A stretch of 40,324 bases of DNA from Halanaerobium sp. MA284_MarDTE_T2 (GCF_003337245.1 NZ_QPJE01000019.1:1-40324), one strand, 5' to 3'; positions 32,041-40,065 are shown, counted from the stretch's first letter. The notes: generated from the sequence alone by a model not told the origin. Made by a program: numbers and translations.

Positions 32041-33234
32041 TTAAGCAGCTAAAGTCTGATTTTGAAGCTTGATCTTTTCGGCTGCGATTCTTGCAGCTAT
32101 CAAACTGATTGAACTTAATAGCAAATGAGTTTTGACTTTTTTGGCTCCCATTACAGTTAAGTTCTCTAAATTTAGATGCTCTTTTAGTCTGGAAAAAGTT
32201 CTCTCAACACTGGTTCTCTTGTTGTAGATCCTTCTCCAGGTTCTAGAGTCTCTATGTGGTGTTGATATATATCTGGGGTTCTCTTTTGGTCTGGTTTTAG
32301 TTACCTGACCGTAGTTGCTGTCAGAACACCATTTAGTTCCATGAATACAATCAACTTTACCACATACATGTGGGCATCTAAATTTGTTGACTCCTTTGTA
32401 ATGACCCCAGTAATACATTTTGTGTCCGCCACTGCAGACTGGTGTTCCTTTAAAATCATAGAAACCAGCTGGTGGCTGTTTAGCATTACGCTTGTTGATT
32501 GGGATAATGGCCTGAGAATCCTGCTCAAAGAGAATATGCTCATAGATATCAGTAGTATCATAACCTGAATCCATAGTCCAAAATTTTGGTTTAATCAAAT
32601 CTCTTTCAGCTAAAAAGTCATTAACCTTTTCAACTAAAGGTATTGCCTGGGTTTTATCTGCATGATTGGCTGGAGTTAAAGTTAAAGCAATCGGTAATTC
32701 TGATTTAGTTTCAACTGCAGCATGTATCTTCCAGCCAAACCAGGTTATCTGATTTTTATGGGAGTCGAATTTAGTACCCCAATCAGGGGTAAAATCATTT
32801 TCCTTGTCTATCTTTGACTTTGGCTTAGCTCGTTCATAAGCTTCCAGTTTTGAAGCATCAACAGCCATTGTATCTGTGTCTAATAGATTTAGTTCTATAC
32901 TTTGATCTAAGAGATCATTCATTAGTAATTCCAGACCATCAGTCTCAGATAATTTGCTGTAATATCGGCTAAATGTTGCTTCACTGGGCACCCTACCAGT
33001 GGTAGAAAAACCGCAGACATATCTGAGATAAGGACTTCTATCAATTTTGCTTACTAAGTCTGCTCTGGTAGGAATCTTTTCAATCTGTTGGACCAGAAAA
33101 GCTCTTAAAATAGCTTCTGGATTGTATCCAGTTGGTCCTTTATTGGACTTAGGTTTTATCTTTTCAACAACAGGTTTAAGATCAATAGGATCTAAAATAC
33201 AAATTAATTTGTCTGTTTCCGATAAATTTAGCAA
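32041..33234 (-). CDS. Transposase, DDE type (IS5/IS1182-like)
   Basis: About 397 residues from TTG 33234; the same frame is open further upstream and could start at an unusual ATT (33276) preceded by AAGGTGA, adding INNIRQECLFPFEE, which matches the usual family opening. A DUF772-type N-terminus (GYNPEAILRAFLVQQIEKIP, YLRYVCGF, VPSEATFSRYYSKL) leads to catalytic motifs: MAVDASKLEAY, IHAAVETKSELPIALTLTPA, MDSGYDTTDIYEHI and TSVERTFSRLKEHLNLENL. The reading frame is intact. The start region lies in strong RNA secondary structure (33254-33344), suggesting translational control. Confidence 0.88.
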   Translation of the reverse strand: MLNLSETDKLICILDPIDLKPVVEKIKPKSNKGPTGYNPEAILRAFLVQQIEKIPTRADLVSKIDRSPYLRYVCGFSTTGRVPSEATFSRYYSKLSETDGLELLMNDLLDQSIELNLLDTDTMAVDASKLEAYERAKPKSKIDKENDFTPDWGTKFDSHKNQITWFGWKIHAAVETKSELPIALTLTPANHADKTQAIPLVEKVNDFLAERDLIKPKFWTMDSGYDTTDIYEHILFEQDSQAIIPINKRNAKQPPAGFYDFKGTPVCSGGHKMYYWGHYKGVNKFRCPHVCGKVDCIHGTKWCSDSNYGQVTKTRPKENPRYISTPHRDSRTWRRIYNKRTSVERTFSRLKEHLNLENLTVMGAKKVKTHLLLSSISLIAARIAAEKIKLQNQTLAA

Positions 33235-33253
33235 TTCTTCAAAGGGAAAGAGA

Positions 33254-33344
33254 CACTCTTGTCGAATATTATTAATAGGGCTTCACCTTCTTTCGAGTTT
33301 TTTGGGTGTTACTATTAAATTCGACAAGAATGGGGTGAAGCCCT
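33254..33344 (-). promoter_or_regulatory. Pseudoknot-like leader sequestering the transposase ribosome site
   Basis: On the minus strand two inverted-repeat pairs interlock. A1 (33344-33334, AGGGCTTCACC) is the exact complement of A2 (33287-33277), which overlaps the AAGGTGA ribosome site. B1 (33332-33319) pairs with B2 (33267-33254) at 13 of 14 positions plus one G-U. The order is A1-B1-A2-start-B2. A likely native promoter is TTGATA/18 bp/TATAAA (-10 at 33351-33346), which would start transcription inside A1 and break the A stem. Read-through transcripts keep it. On the plus strand the A stem followed by TTTTT could also terminate transcription. Confidence 0.6.
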
Positions 33345-33464
33345 TTTTATATCATTAAAATCTTTGTTATATCAAGGCTTATTTTTATGAAATTCGCTTA
33401 TATAATTATTGTTCGATAAAAATTGTTTTAAAAAAGAATTGACAATCCAGAAATTGCAATTCTA

Positions 33465-33495
33465 TTTAATATATTATATTAAATTTTGTCCAAAA
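33465..33495 (-). repeat. 31-nt dispersed repeat, copy 2 (inverted relative to 3502-3532)
   Basis: Its reverse complement begins TTTTGGACAAAA and contains a perfect 9-bp dyad around one base (TTTAATATA-A-TATATTAAA). It differs from 3502-3532 at two positions. It lies 10 nt beyond the wzx stop. Confidence 0.7.
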
Positions 33496-33504
33496 GTTGT
33501 GAGG

Positions 33505-34974
33505 CTAGCTAAAAAATTTATTTTTGAATTTATCAATACCATATAAAAAAACTTCATTTTTTAGTTTATATAAAACAAAAAAATAAATAATAGAAGAGGT
33601 CAATATAATAAAACTAATACTAAAAATGTTATTCATATAATTAAAAAATACATGTTTAAAAAACAATATAAATATATACATTAAAAATGAAGACATTACA
33701 ACCTGAATAATATTTTTAATATCATAAATATTCCTAATAATTTTTTTAACTAAAAAATAATCTAAAACAGCTATTATGACCTCCGCTATTAGTGTTGATA
33801 TAGCTGCTCCATTATAACCAATTCGCTTTATTAGAAATAAATTTAATGTGAAATTTATAATAGCTCCAAATATAATAATCAGACTAAATTCTTTTTCTTT
33901 ATTAAAAGGTAATAAAATTTGTGTTCCATAAACACTACTAAATCCTATTACAATAAGTAATGGAGATAATATTCTTAAAGTAAATACAGATTTATATTTA
34001 ACACCAAAAATCAATGGAATTATTTGATCAGATAATAAAATAAGGCCTAATGTTGCCGGCACTGATATCATTATCATAATTGAAATAGATTTTCTTAAAT
34101 AGCCTCTAATTTTTTTATAATTATTTTTTTCTTTTAATTTTGAAATTTCAGGAAGTAAAACAGCTCCAGTTGCAACAACAAATGGTAATATTATTTTAAC
34201 TAATCTATTTGCAACATAATAATGTCCTACACTTTCTTCGTTTTGTATATATCCAATCATTACACTGTCTAAATTAGTATAAACTAATACTGCTAAACGC
34301 GAAAAAAGAAACCACCCAACAAATTTGAAGTGAATTTTAAGATTAATTTCTTCCCAAGAAAGTTTATTATAATCTAATTTATATCTTGCAACAAAGAACA
34401 TCAAACAGTTGAAAATCAAATCAGATAACAAAATAATACTTGCATAATTATAAATATCTTGTCTATTTTTAATTGTTGTAAAAATTAAAAATAAATATAT
34501 AAATTTTGAAAAAAGAAGAGTATTTGATATAAAATTAAACTTACCTAAACCTTTATAAAACCAGTCAATATTAAAAAATGAAGAAATAATTAGACCACTA
34601 AAAACTAAAGATAACTTAATGTGCCCCTTTACAATGTTTGGGAATTTTAAAACAAGTAAAATAAAAAAGAATTCTACTATAACTATTGTAATAAATCTTA
34701 AAGCTTCGATTTCAATAAAGAATTTAGTCCTTTTTTGAATATCATCTTTAATTTTAGCTATTTCTCGACTGGCATAAATTGGAATTCCCAATCCAGCAAT
34801 AATAATAAAATAGTTTATAATAGAACGAATAAAATTGACTGTTCCAAGTTTCTCAGGACCTAAAATTCTAGAAATATAAGGAATAGTTAACAAAGGAATT
34901 AACACTTTTATTATATTAATTAATAAATTAAAAAAAGTATTTTTAGAAACTGAATTTTCTTTATTTTTTTTCAT
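33505..34974 (-). CDS. wzx: Oligosaccharide flippase (Wzx-like)
   Basis: About 489 residues with 12-14 hydrophobic segments, beginning MKKNKENSVSKNTFFNLLIN and continuing PLLTIPYISRILGPEKLGTV, the typical MATE/PST-type opening of O-unit flippases. VMIGYIQNEESVGHYYVANR and GATGAVLLPEISKLKEKNNY-like segments (here VVATGAVLLPEIS) support the family. ATG 34974 is preferred over TTG 34983 because AAAGGTTGAT precedes it. It moves the lipid-linked repeat unit across the inner membrane and works with wzy, now separated by an insertion sequence. Confidence 0.9.
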   Translation of the reverse strand: MKKNKENSVSKNTFFNLLINIIKVLIPLLTIPYISRILGPEKLGTVNFIRSIINYFIIIAGLGIPIYASREIAKIKDDIQKRTKFFIEIEALRFITIVIVEFFFILLVLKFPNIVKGHIKLSLVFSGLIISSFFNIDWFYKGLGKFNFISNTLLFSKFIYLFLIFTTIKNRQDIYNYASIILLSDLIFNCLMFFVARYKLDYNKLSWEEINLKIHFKFVGWFLFSRLAVLVYTNLDSVMIGYIQNEESVGHYYVANRLVKIILPFVVATGAVLLPEISKLKEKNNYKKIRGYLRKSISIMIMISVPATLGLILLSDQIIPLIFGVKYKSVFTLRILSPLLIVIGFSSVYGTQILLPFNKEKEFSLIIIFGAIINFTLNLFLIKRIGYNGAAISTLIAEVIIAVLDYFLVKKIIRNIYDIKNIIQVVMSSFLMYIFILFFKHVFFNYMNNIFSISFIILTSSIIYFFVLYKLKNEVFLYGIDKFKNKFFS

Positions 34975-34996
34975 TAAAATCAACCTTTGATCTTTT

Positions 34997-35989
34997 TTAT
35001 AAAACCCCAGCTTTTAATAAATCTTGAAAATTAATTAATCCTAACGGCTCATCATTTTCATTTATTACCGGTAAATCTTTAATCTCATTGTCCTGCATTA
35101 ATTTTAATGCTTCAGCAGCTAACTTTTCTTTAAAAATTGTTTTTGGATTAACTGTCATTATATCTCCAGCATTTTTATTTAATAAATCAGGTGATTCTTC
35201 CAGATGACGTCTTATATCTCCATCAGTAATTATACCAGCTAATTTTCCATCATCACCAACAATATTAACTGACCCCATACCTGTTGAAGTCATAGTAAAT
35301 AATGTTTCCTTAAGATTAGTCTCTAAATTAACAACTGGATTCTGCTCTCTAACATGTAAAACATCATCTACCTTTAATAGAAGTTTCTTGCCTAAGGAAC
35401 CTCCTGGATGGTATAAAGCAAAATCTTCAGGTTTGAAATCTCTAACTTTGAGTAAAGATATTGCAAGAGCATCACCTAAAGCTAAAGTTGCTGTAGTACT
35501 TGCAGTTGGAGCTAAATCTAAAGGACAGGCCTCTTCTTTAACTCCTGTATTTAATATATAATCCGAATTTTTTGCTAAAGTAGAATCAAGCCCACCTGTC
35601 ATTGAAATTATTTTAGCTCCAATTCTTTTTATAGCAGGAACTATATTTAAAACTTCATTTGTTTCACCACTATTTGATAATGTAATAACAATATCATCAT
35701 TAGTAACCATGCCTAAGTCTCCATGTATGGCTTCAGCTGGATGAAGAAAAAAAGAAGGCGTACCAGTACTCGCTAAAGTAGCTGCCAATTTCTTTGCAAT
35801 CAAGCCTGATTTTCCCATACCGGTCATTATAACTCTACCTGGACAATTAAGAATTTCTTTTACTATTTCAACAAATTGTCCATTTATAGATTCTTTTAAA
35901 TTTAAAATTGCTTCAGACTCAATGTCTAAAACATCTTTGGCTTGCTTTTTAATTTTTTGAGAACCCAACTCTGAATCCAGTAATACCAT
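34997..35989 (-). CDS. kpsF: Arabinose-5-phosphate isomerase (KdsD/KpsF type)
   Basis: This 330-residue enzyme converts ribulose-5-phosphate to arabinose-5-phosphate, the first committed step of Kdo synthesis. A SIS domain covers about 40-180 (VIMTGMGKSGLIAKKLAATL, FFLHPAEAIHGDLGMV, LSNSGETNEVL, ACPLDLAPTASTTATLALGD). Two CBS repeats follow (about 205-330: MTSTGMGSVNIVGDDGKLAG, IITDGDIRR, EIKDLPVINENDEPLGLINF). The gene follows GGAGGATCTATAAGG and starts 2 bp after the kdsA stop. Confidence 0.94.
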   Translation of the reverse strand: MVLLDSELGSQKIKKQAKDVLDIESEAILNLKESINGQFVEIVKEILNCPGRVIMTGMGKSGLIAKKLAATLASTGTPSFFLHPAEAIHGDLGMVTNDDIVITLSNSGETNEVLNIVPAIKRIGAKIISMTGGLDSTLAKNSDYILNTGVKEEACPLDLAPTASTTATLALGDALAISLLKVRDFKPEDFALYHPGGSLGKKLLLKVDDVLHVREQNPVVNLETNLKETLFTMTSTGMGSVNIVGDDGKLAGIITDGDIRRHLEESPDLLNKNAGDIMTVNPKTIFKEKLAAEALKLMQDNEIKDLPVINENDEPLGLINFQDLLKAGVL

Positions 35990-35991
35990 CC

Positions 35992-36822
35992 TTATAGATC
36001 CTCCTTAACAAGTTTATCAATAGCTTTAGCCTGTTTTAATATTTTCTCTAAATTCTCCAACCTCACCATATTAGCACCATCAGACAACGCCTCTTCAGGT
36101 TGATCATGTACTTCTAAAAACAATGCATCAATCCCAGCACCGACTGCTGCTCGTGTAAGATAAGGCACATACTGTCTATCGCCGTCTGAAGAATCTCCTG
36201 CCCCTCCAGGTAATTGAACACTATGAGTAGCATCAAAAACTACTGGATAACCTGTTTTCCTCATTCGCGGCAAAGATCGCATATCGACAACTAAATTATT
36301 ATATCCAAAAGTAACTCCTCGTTCTGTTAATAATATTTTTTTATTACCAGTACTTTCAATTTTTTTAACTACCTGGTCAATGTCCCAGGGAGCTAAAAAT
36401 TGACCTTTTTTAACATTAACAATCTTATTAGTTTTTCCAACTGCAGTTACTAAATCAGTTTGTCTACATAAAAAAGCAGGTATCTGTATAACATCTAAAA
36501 AATCTGCAGCCATTTTTGCCTGTTCTTCTGTATGAACGTCAGAAATTACCGGTAAATTAAACTCGTCTTTTACTTTTTGTAGTATATTTAACCCCTTTTC
36601 AATCCCAGGTCCACGATATGAATCAATAGAAGAACGGTTAGCTTTATCATATGATGATTTAAAAACATAAGGAATATTTAACTTATCTGTAATCTTTTTA
36701 ATTCCTTCTGCTAATTTCAAGACTCTTTCTTCACTCTCAATTGCGCAAGGTCCCGCAAATAATACAAAAGGTCTGTTATTCCCAAAAATAACATTTTCAT
36801 TCAATTTAATTTCTTTTACCAT
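35992..36822 (-). CDS. kdsA: 3-deoxy-8-phosphooctulonate (Kdo-8-P) synthase
   Basis: This 276-residue enzyme condenses arabinose-5-phosphate with phosphoenolpyruvate. PFVLFAGPCAIESEERVLKL (about 18-37), YVFKSSYDKANRSSIDSYRG, ILLTERGVTFGYNNLVVDMR and VFDATHSVQLPGG are complete family motifs. TERG, DATHS and the absence of a leading regulatory domain distinguish it from DAHP synthase. It starts 2 bp after the kdsB stop, part of a tight kdsB-kdsA-kpsF run. No kdsC phosphatase gene is in the window. Confidence 0.96.
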   Translation of the reverse strand: MVKEIKLNENVIFGNNRPFVLFAGPCAIESEERVLKLAEGIKKITDKLNIPYVFKSSYDKANRSSIDSYRGPGIEKGLNILQKVKDEFNLPVISDVHTEEQAKMAADFLDVIQIPAFLCRQTDLVTAVGKTNKIVNVKKGQFLAPWDIDQVVKKIESTGNKKILLTERGVTFGYNNLVVDMRSLPRMRKTGYPVVFDATHSVQLPGGAGDSSDGDRQYVPYLTRAAVGAGIDALFLEVHDQPEEALSDGANMVRLENLEKILKQAKAIDKLVKEDL

Positions 36823-36824
36823 TT

Positions 36825-37547
36825 CTATTCCCCCAATATATTTCTAACTTTATTTAAATCTTCTTCGGTATCTACCCCAATAGAATCGTATTCTGTTTCT
36901 ATCACTTTAATTTTATATCCATTTTCTATAACCCGTAATTGCTCTAATGACTCCTGCACTTCAAGAGGTGTTGAGCTCATTTCTGCAAACTTTAATAAAA
37001 AGTTCCTTCTATAGACATACAATCCAATGTGTTTGTAATAGTTAAATTTTTGACTATTTCTTGAAAATGGAATTTTAGACCTGGAAAAATATATTGCATT
37101 ATTATTTCCATCTGTAATAACTTTTACTATATTTGGATTATTTATATCTTTTTTATCTTTAATTAAATGTTTTAATGTGCTTATTTTTAAAGAAGCATCT
37201 AACAATAATGGTTCTATAGCTGACTTTATAACTAAGGGATTAATTAATGGTTCATCTCCTTGAACATTAACAATAATATCCGAGTCTATTTTTGCAGCTA
37301 CTTCTGCTAACCGGTCAGTTCCAGTTTTATGATCTTTTGTAGTCATAATAACATTACCATCAAAATTTTTGATTTCATCATAAATTCTTTGATCATCAGT
37401 AGCAACAATAATTTCATCTATTAAACTAACTTTTTCAACTTGTTCATAAACTCTACGCACCATTGTTTTACCACAAATATCTTTTATTGGTTTTCCTGGT
37501 AACCTACTAGAGCTATATCTAGCAGGTATTATTGCTGTAATCCTCAT
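36825..37547 (-). CDS. kdsB: CMP-Kdo synthetase (3-deoxy-manno-octulosonate cytidylyltransferase)
   Basis: ATG 37547 is chosen (GGGGTG upstream and the family's standard opening MRITAIIPARYSSSRLPGKP); the frame is open 13 codons further without better signals. The 240-residue enzyme activates Kdo with CTP. IIVATDDQRIYDEI, DIIVNVQGDEPLINP, YKHIGLYVYRRNFLLKF and ESLEQLRVIENGYKIKV are diagnostic. It is the first structural gene of the locus; the 418-bp upstream region holds two palindromic sites that may control it. Confidence 0.95.
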   Translation of the reverse strand: MRITAIIPARYSSSRLPGKPIKDICGKTMVRRVYEQVEKVSLIDEIIVATDDQRIYDEIKNFDGNVIMTTKDHKTGTDRLAEVAAKIDSDIIVNVQGDEPLINPLVIKSAIEPLLLDASLKISTLKHLIKDKKDINNPNIVKVITDGNNNAIYFSRSKIPFSRNSQKFNYYKHIGLYVYRRNFLLKFAEMSSTPLEVQESLEQLRVIENGYKIKVIETEYDSIGVDTEEDLNKVRNILGE

Positions 37548-37766
37548 AAATTTCAACACCCCAAAATATTTATTCTCCAAACACAAAAAAATAGTTTTTT
37601 ACATATAAACTCAATCCCTTAAGTTCATATACAAAAAACTGTATATTCTTTATCTATATTTTTTTCTCTACCCCTATTCAACACTATGTCCACTTTGTTG
37701 AAGTCGGTCATCAATAATAAAAAAATAGTTTTTCATAAAAAATGAACTTGTTAAATAAATAATATA

Positions 37767-37781
37767 TGACATCCGCTGTCA
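37767..37781. promoter_or_regulatory. Palindromic operator-like site, copy 1
   Basis: TGACATCCGCTGTCA is nearly identical to the site at 37935-37949 and lies in the gap between the MarR-like regulator and kdsB. The paired palindromes are likely protein-binding sites, most simply for the adjacent regulator. The rest of the 37548-37965 gap is AT-rich, with a short stem (ATATACA...TGTATAT near 37630) and no gene. Confidence 0.5.
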
Positions 37782-37934
37782 CATATTAAATAGTTTGTTA
37801 TATTTCAGTATTTAATTTTGCTTAAATTTAATCAATTTACTGCTAATTTTTTTGCATCCACATCCTTTATTTTATATCACTAATATAAAGAATTCAATTG
37901 ATATCATACTCGGATTTTGTCGAAATATATTTTA

Positions 37935-37949
37935 TGACATCCGATGTCA
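37935..37949. promoter_or_regulatory. Palindromic operator-like site, copy 2
   Basis: TGACATCCGATGTCA is a perfect 6-bp dyad around CCG. It lies 17 bp beyond the stop of the MarR-like regulator. The two copies are 168 bp apart centre to centre, about 16 helical turns, which would allow looping. Confidence 0.5.
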
Positions 37950-37965
37950 TTTCCATAAAATTACA

Positions 37966-38481
37966 TCAGTATCTAAATATATTAACTTCATCTAACCCAG
38001 AAAAATCTGTTTCCAGATCCCAGTGGTATAAAATATCTTCCTCACTGTTTAAAGAATCCAATTCTTTGGGATCATAAATAACCTCATAATCGATATTATT
38101 ACCTTTAAAAATCGTCTCAATCAGATCAAGTATCTCACTTTCTTCTCTATTAGCCTCATAAAGATAAATGTTTTTCTCTTCCTTCTTGTTCTCTTCAACC
38201 AGCTTTAAAACCCTGGCTTCAATTTCCTTTACAGCCCTGTATGATTTTTTTATATAATTTAAGGTTTTTTCAGTTTTTTCTTTGATACCAGCTGGAGTCA
38301 ATATATATTTAATATTTCTAGCATTGAGTCTTTCAATCTTAACCAGACCTTTTTTAGCACATTTTTTAATTAAAGTATTGACCAGACCTAAAGAAATTCC
38401 AGTTTCTTTTGCTATCTCTCTCTGTGAGGGATTATCTCTATCATCTAACACGTTTAAAATATCTGTTATATTTTTTTCCAT
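37966..38481 (-). CDS. MarR-like winged-helix regulator of the polysaccharide locus
   Basis: This 171-residue protein has a winged helix at residues 5-70 (ILNVLDDRDNPSQREIAKET, GISLGLVNTLIKKCAKKGLV, KIERLNARNIKYILTPAGIK), as in the EPS-associated MarR-type regulators found at the head of exopolysaccharide operons. The C-terminal half (about 85-171) is an acidic alpha/beta region (KNIYLYEANREESEILDLIE, then IIFKGNNIDYEVIYD-like TIFKGNNIDYEV) whose ligand is unknown. It starts behind AAGGGAGCTGCA. It is the most upstream gene of the locus and presumably acts on the palindromes between it and kdsB. Confidence 0.75.
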   Translation of the reverse strand: MEKNITDILNVLDDRDNPSQREIAKETGISLGLVNTLIKKCAKKGLVKIERLNARNIKYILTPAGIKEKTEKTLNYIKKSYRAVKEIEARVLKLVEENKKEEKNIYLYEANREESEILDLIETIFKGNNIDYEVIYDPKELDSLNSEEDILYHWDLETDFSGLDEVNIFRY

Positions 38482-38579
38482 TGCAGCTCCCTTAACTTGT
38501 TCAATTCCTTAACATCTTTAATTGTAATATACTTTACAATAAAAATCAATAAAAAATAGGTTTATTTTAGTCAAATTTT

Positions 38580-38608
38580 TTGAACATATATTTAAGTTGT
38601 GATATTAT
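38580..38608 (+). promoter_or_regulatory. Promoter of the Rpn-like gene
   Basis: TTGAAC (38580-38585), a 17-bp spacer and TATTAT (38603-38608) precede the ATG at 38667 and its AAGGAG site by about 58 bp. Confidence 0.6.
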
Positions 38609-38666
38609 AATTATAGAACACATGTTTGTTTTGAATAATAAATCCTACATAAAAGGAGTTGATTTA

Positions 38667-39158
38667 ATGATTTCTCCACATGATAAGTTTTTTAAAGAAA
38701 TGTTCAGCAAAAAAGAAGTGGCAGAAAGTTTTATCAAAAGCTATCTTCCTAAAGAACTTTTAGAAATAATGGATAGTTCTCATTTAGAAATTTCTAAAGA
38801 CTCATTTGTAGACAAAAAATTAAAAGAATATTTTTCTGTAGGACTAAGGTATATTTTAGAAATTGTAGACTATGATGTGGATATTATGAAACAAAAAGTA
38901 GATACTATTATTCCTGAAAGGAGTGAAGCATTCATGTCTACTGCAAACAAATTGCGTGAAGAAGGTCGTGAAGAAGGTAAAAAAGAAGAACTTATAGAAA
39001 CTATCATAGGATTAACAGCTCAAAAACTTAATATTGAGGACTTCCCTCCTGTCCTGAAGAAAAAACTTAATAATTCTCAATTAGAAACATTAAAAACTAT
39101 TAGAAACAATATCCTTAATATTGAATCACTTAAAGACCTGGAAGGATACTTAAATTAA
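38667..39158 (+). pseudogene. Rpn-family recombination-promoting nuclease with core deleted
   Basis: ATG 38667 follows AAAAGGAGTTGATTTA. The 163-residue frame starts SPHDKFFKEMFSKKEVAESF and IKSYLPKELLEIMDSS, the standard Rpn/YhgA opening, up to KKLKEYFS. It then passes directly to a C-terminal region (VGLRYILEIVDYDVDIMKQK, EEGREEGKKEELIETIIG). Family members are about 290-310 residues; the missing 120-130 residues contain the PD-(D/E)xK catalytic core (the EHKS region). The frame is intact and has its own promoter and terminator, so a non-catalytic protein could be made. I call it a deletion derivative. Confidence 0.75.
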
Positions 39159-39183
39159 GAGCAGATTATTCTGCTCTTTTTTT
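39157..39183 (+). terminator. Intrinsic terminator of the Rpn-like gene
   Basis: AAGAGCAGA (39157-39165) pairs perfectly with TCTGCTCTT (39170-39178), loop TTAT, followed by a continuous T-run to 39183. The stem starts within the stop codon of the Rpn-like gene, and the T-run meets the stop of the convergent hepT. Confidence 0.9.
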
Positions 39184-39604
39184 ATTGAAAATAATCATCA
39201 ATAATTATTTCAATAAAAGTATCTATATCTTCTAAATTATTTTTTATAATATGATAAATATATTCATCATCAATTTGGTCATACAGATGTACTATTCTAT
39301 TCCTAAATTTGGTCATCTTAATAAAAGTTGATAATAGTTCTTCCTCTATTAAACCAGTATCTGCAATTATTCTAAAAGAATCAGCATTTGTATCCGGATT
39401 CCCTAATTCTTCACGAGATATTATATGATTAGCAATATCTATCATTGCTTCAATTATTGACTGTAAATTATATTTTGCAGTATCATAATTCCTATAATCA
39501 CTCAAAAAATTTTCCTTAGGAAGTTCTGCTAATTCTCTTAATTTTTTCATATTACTTCTTATGAATTGTATTTTTTCTGTTAATCGATTATAATCAAGAG
39601 TCAT
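39182..39604 (-). CDS. hepT: HepT-type HEPN RNase toxin
   Basis: This 140-residue all-helical protein carries the catalytic RX4HXY motif as RNRIVHLY (101-108), preceded by TFIKMTKF, and a conserved NLQSIIEAMIDIANHIIS helix. The family (HepT, DUF86-related) cleaves RNA and is neutralised by AMP-ylation of the motif tyrosine by its MntA partner. The gene overlaps the end of mntA by 11 nt, the standard MntA-HepT layout. All key residues are intact, so an active toxin is expected. Confidence 0.92.
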   Translation of the reverse strand: MTLDYNRLTEKIQFIRSNMKKLRELAELPKENFLSDYRNYDTAKYNLQSIIEAMIDIANHIISREELGNPDTNADSFRIIADTGLIEEELLSTFIKMTKFRNRIVHLYDQIDDEYIYHIIKNNLEDIDTFIEIIIDDYFQ

Positions 39605-40028
39605 TATGTTCCTCCTTTAAACCTTCAATATAATCTTTTTGAATTTTATATTTATATATTCTAGCATCAGGACCAAACTTTAAAACATATTCTACAAAAT
39701 CTGCTGTTTCAATTTGGTCTCTACTATATATTTTTTCTCCTTTTGTAATTATTTCATGCTTAAAAGCCATGTTAACATTATTTAAATTAATTAAATCAAT
39801 TTCATAATTTTGTATTTCTAGCTCAATTTCTCCAGCCAACTCCAATTGTTCTGATGTATTTGGAGAATCTTCAAAAAGGACGGCTAAATCTAAATCGCTA
39901 TTTTCTCTTTCATATTTGGTCCCATATGATCCAAATAAAAAAGCTGCCTTAACATTCTTTTTTTTCTCTAAAAACATTTCTATTTTCTTTTTCAATTTGC
40001 AGTCAATTTTTCTTATTACTTTATCCAT
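39594..40028 (-). CDS. mntA: MntA-type minimal nucleotidyltransferase antitoxin
   Basis: This 144-residue protein has GSYGTKYERENSDLDLAVLF (33-52): the GSxG loop with two acidic residues (D45, D47) and a third acid in YEIDLINL (D78). That is the minimal nucleotidyltransferase site. MntA antitoxins add AMP groups to HepT. It is a little longer than many (about 100-140), with a helical tail ending KDYIEGLKEEHNDS. The ribosome site AAGGAGGTTAATT is near consensus. Confidence 0.92.
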   Translation of the reverse strand: MDKVIRKIDCKLKKKIEMFLEKKKNVKAAFLFGSYGTKYERENSDLDLAVLFEDSPNTSEQLELAGEIELEIQNYEIDLINLNNVNMAFKHEIITKGEKIYSRDQIETADFVEYVLKFGPDARIYKYKIQKDYIEGLKEEHNDS

Positions 40029-40065
40029 AATTAACCTCCTTCCTCTAAATTATATCACTTATGCT

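Larger units (their letters stand above)
31861..33405 (-). mobile_element. Intact DDE insertion sequence with 21-bp perfect inverted repeats
   Basis: TTATATAAGCGAATTTCATA(A) at 31861-31881 is the exact reverse complement of 33385-33405. The outer TTATATAA is itself palindromic, so part of it may be target sequence rather than element. The element carries one full-length transposase on the minus strand. It is inserted 14 bp ahead of the wzy start, separating wzy from wzx and the upstream operon. The 31882-32040 interval after the transposase stop contains no gene. Confidence 0.85.

Noticed and set aside
32301-32568. Overlapping frames on both strands within the transposase
   Set aside because: Shadows of the intact transposase; no family features.
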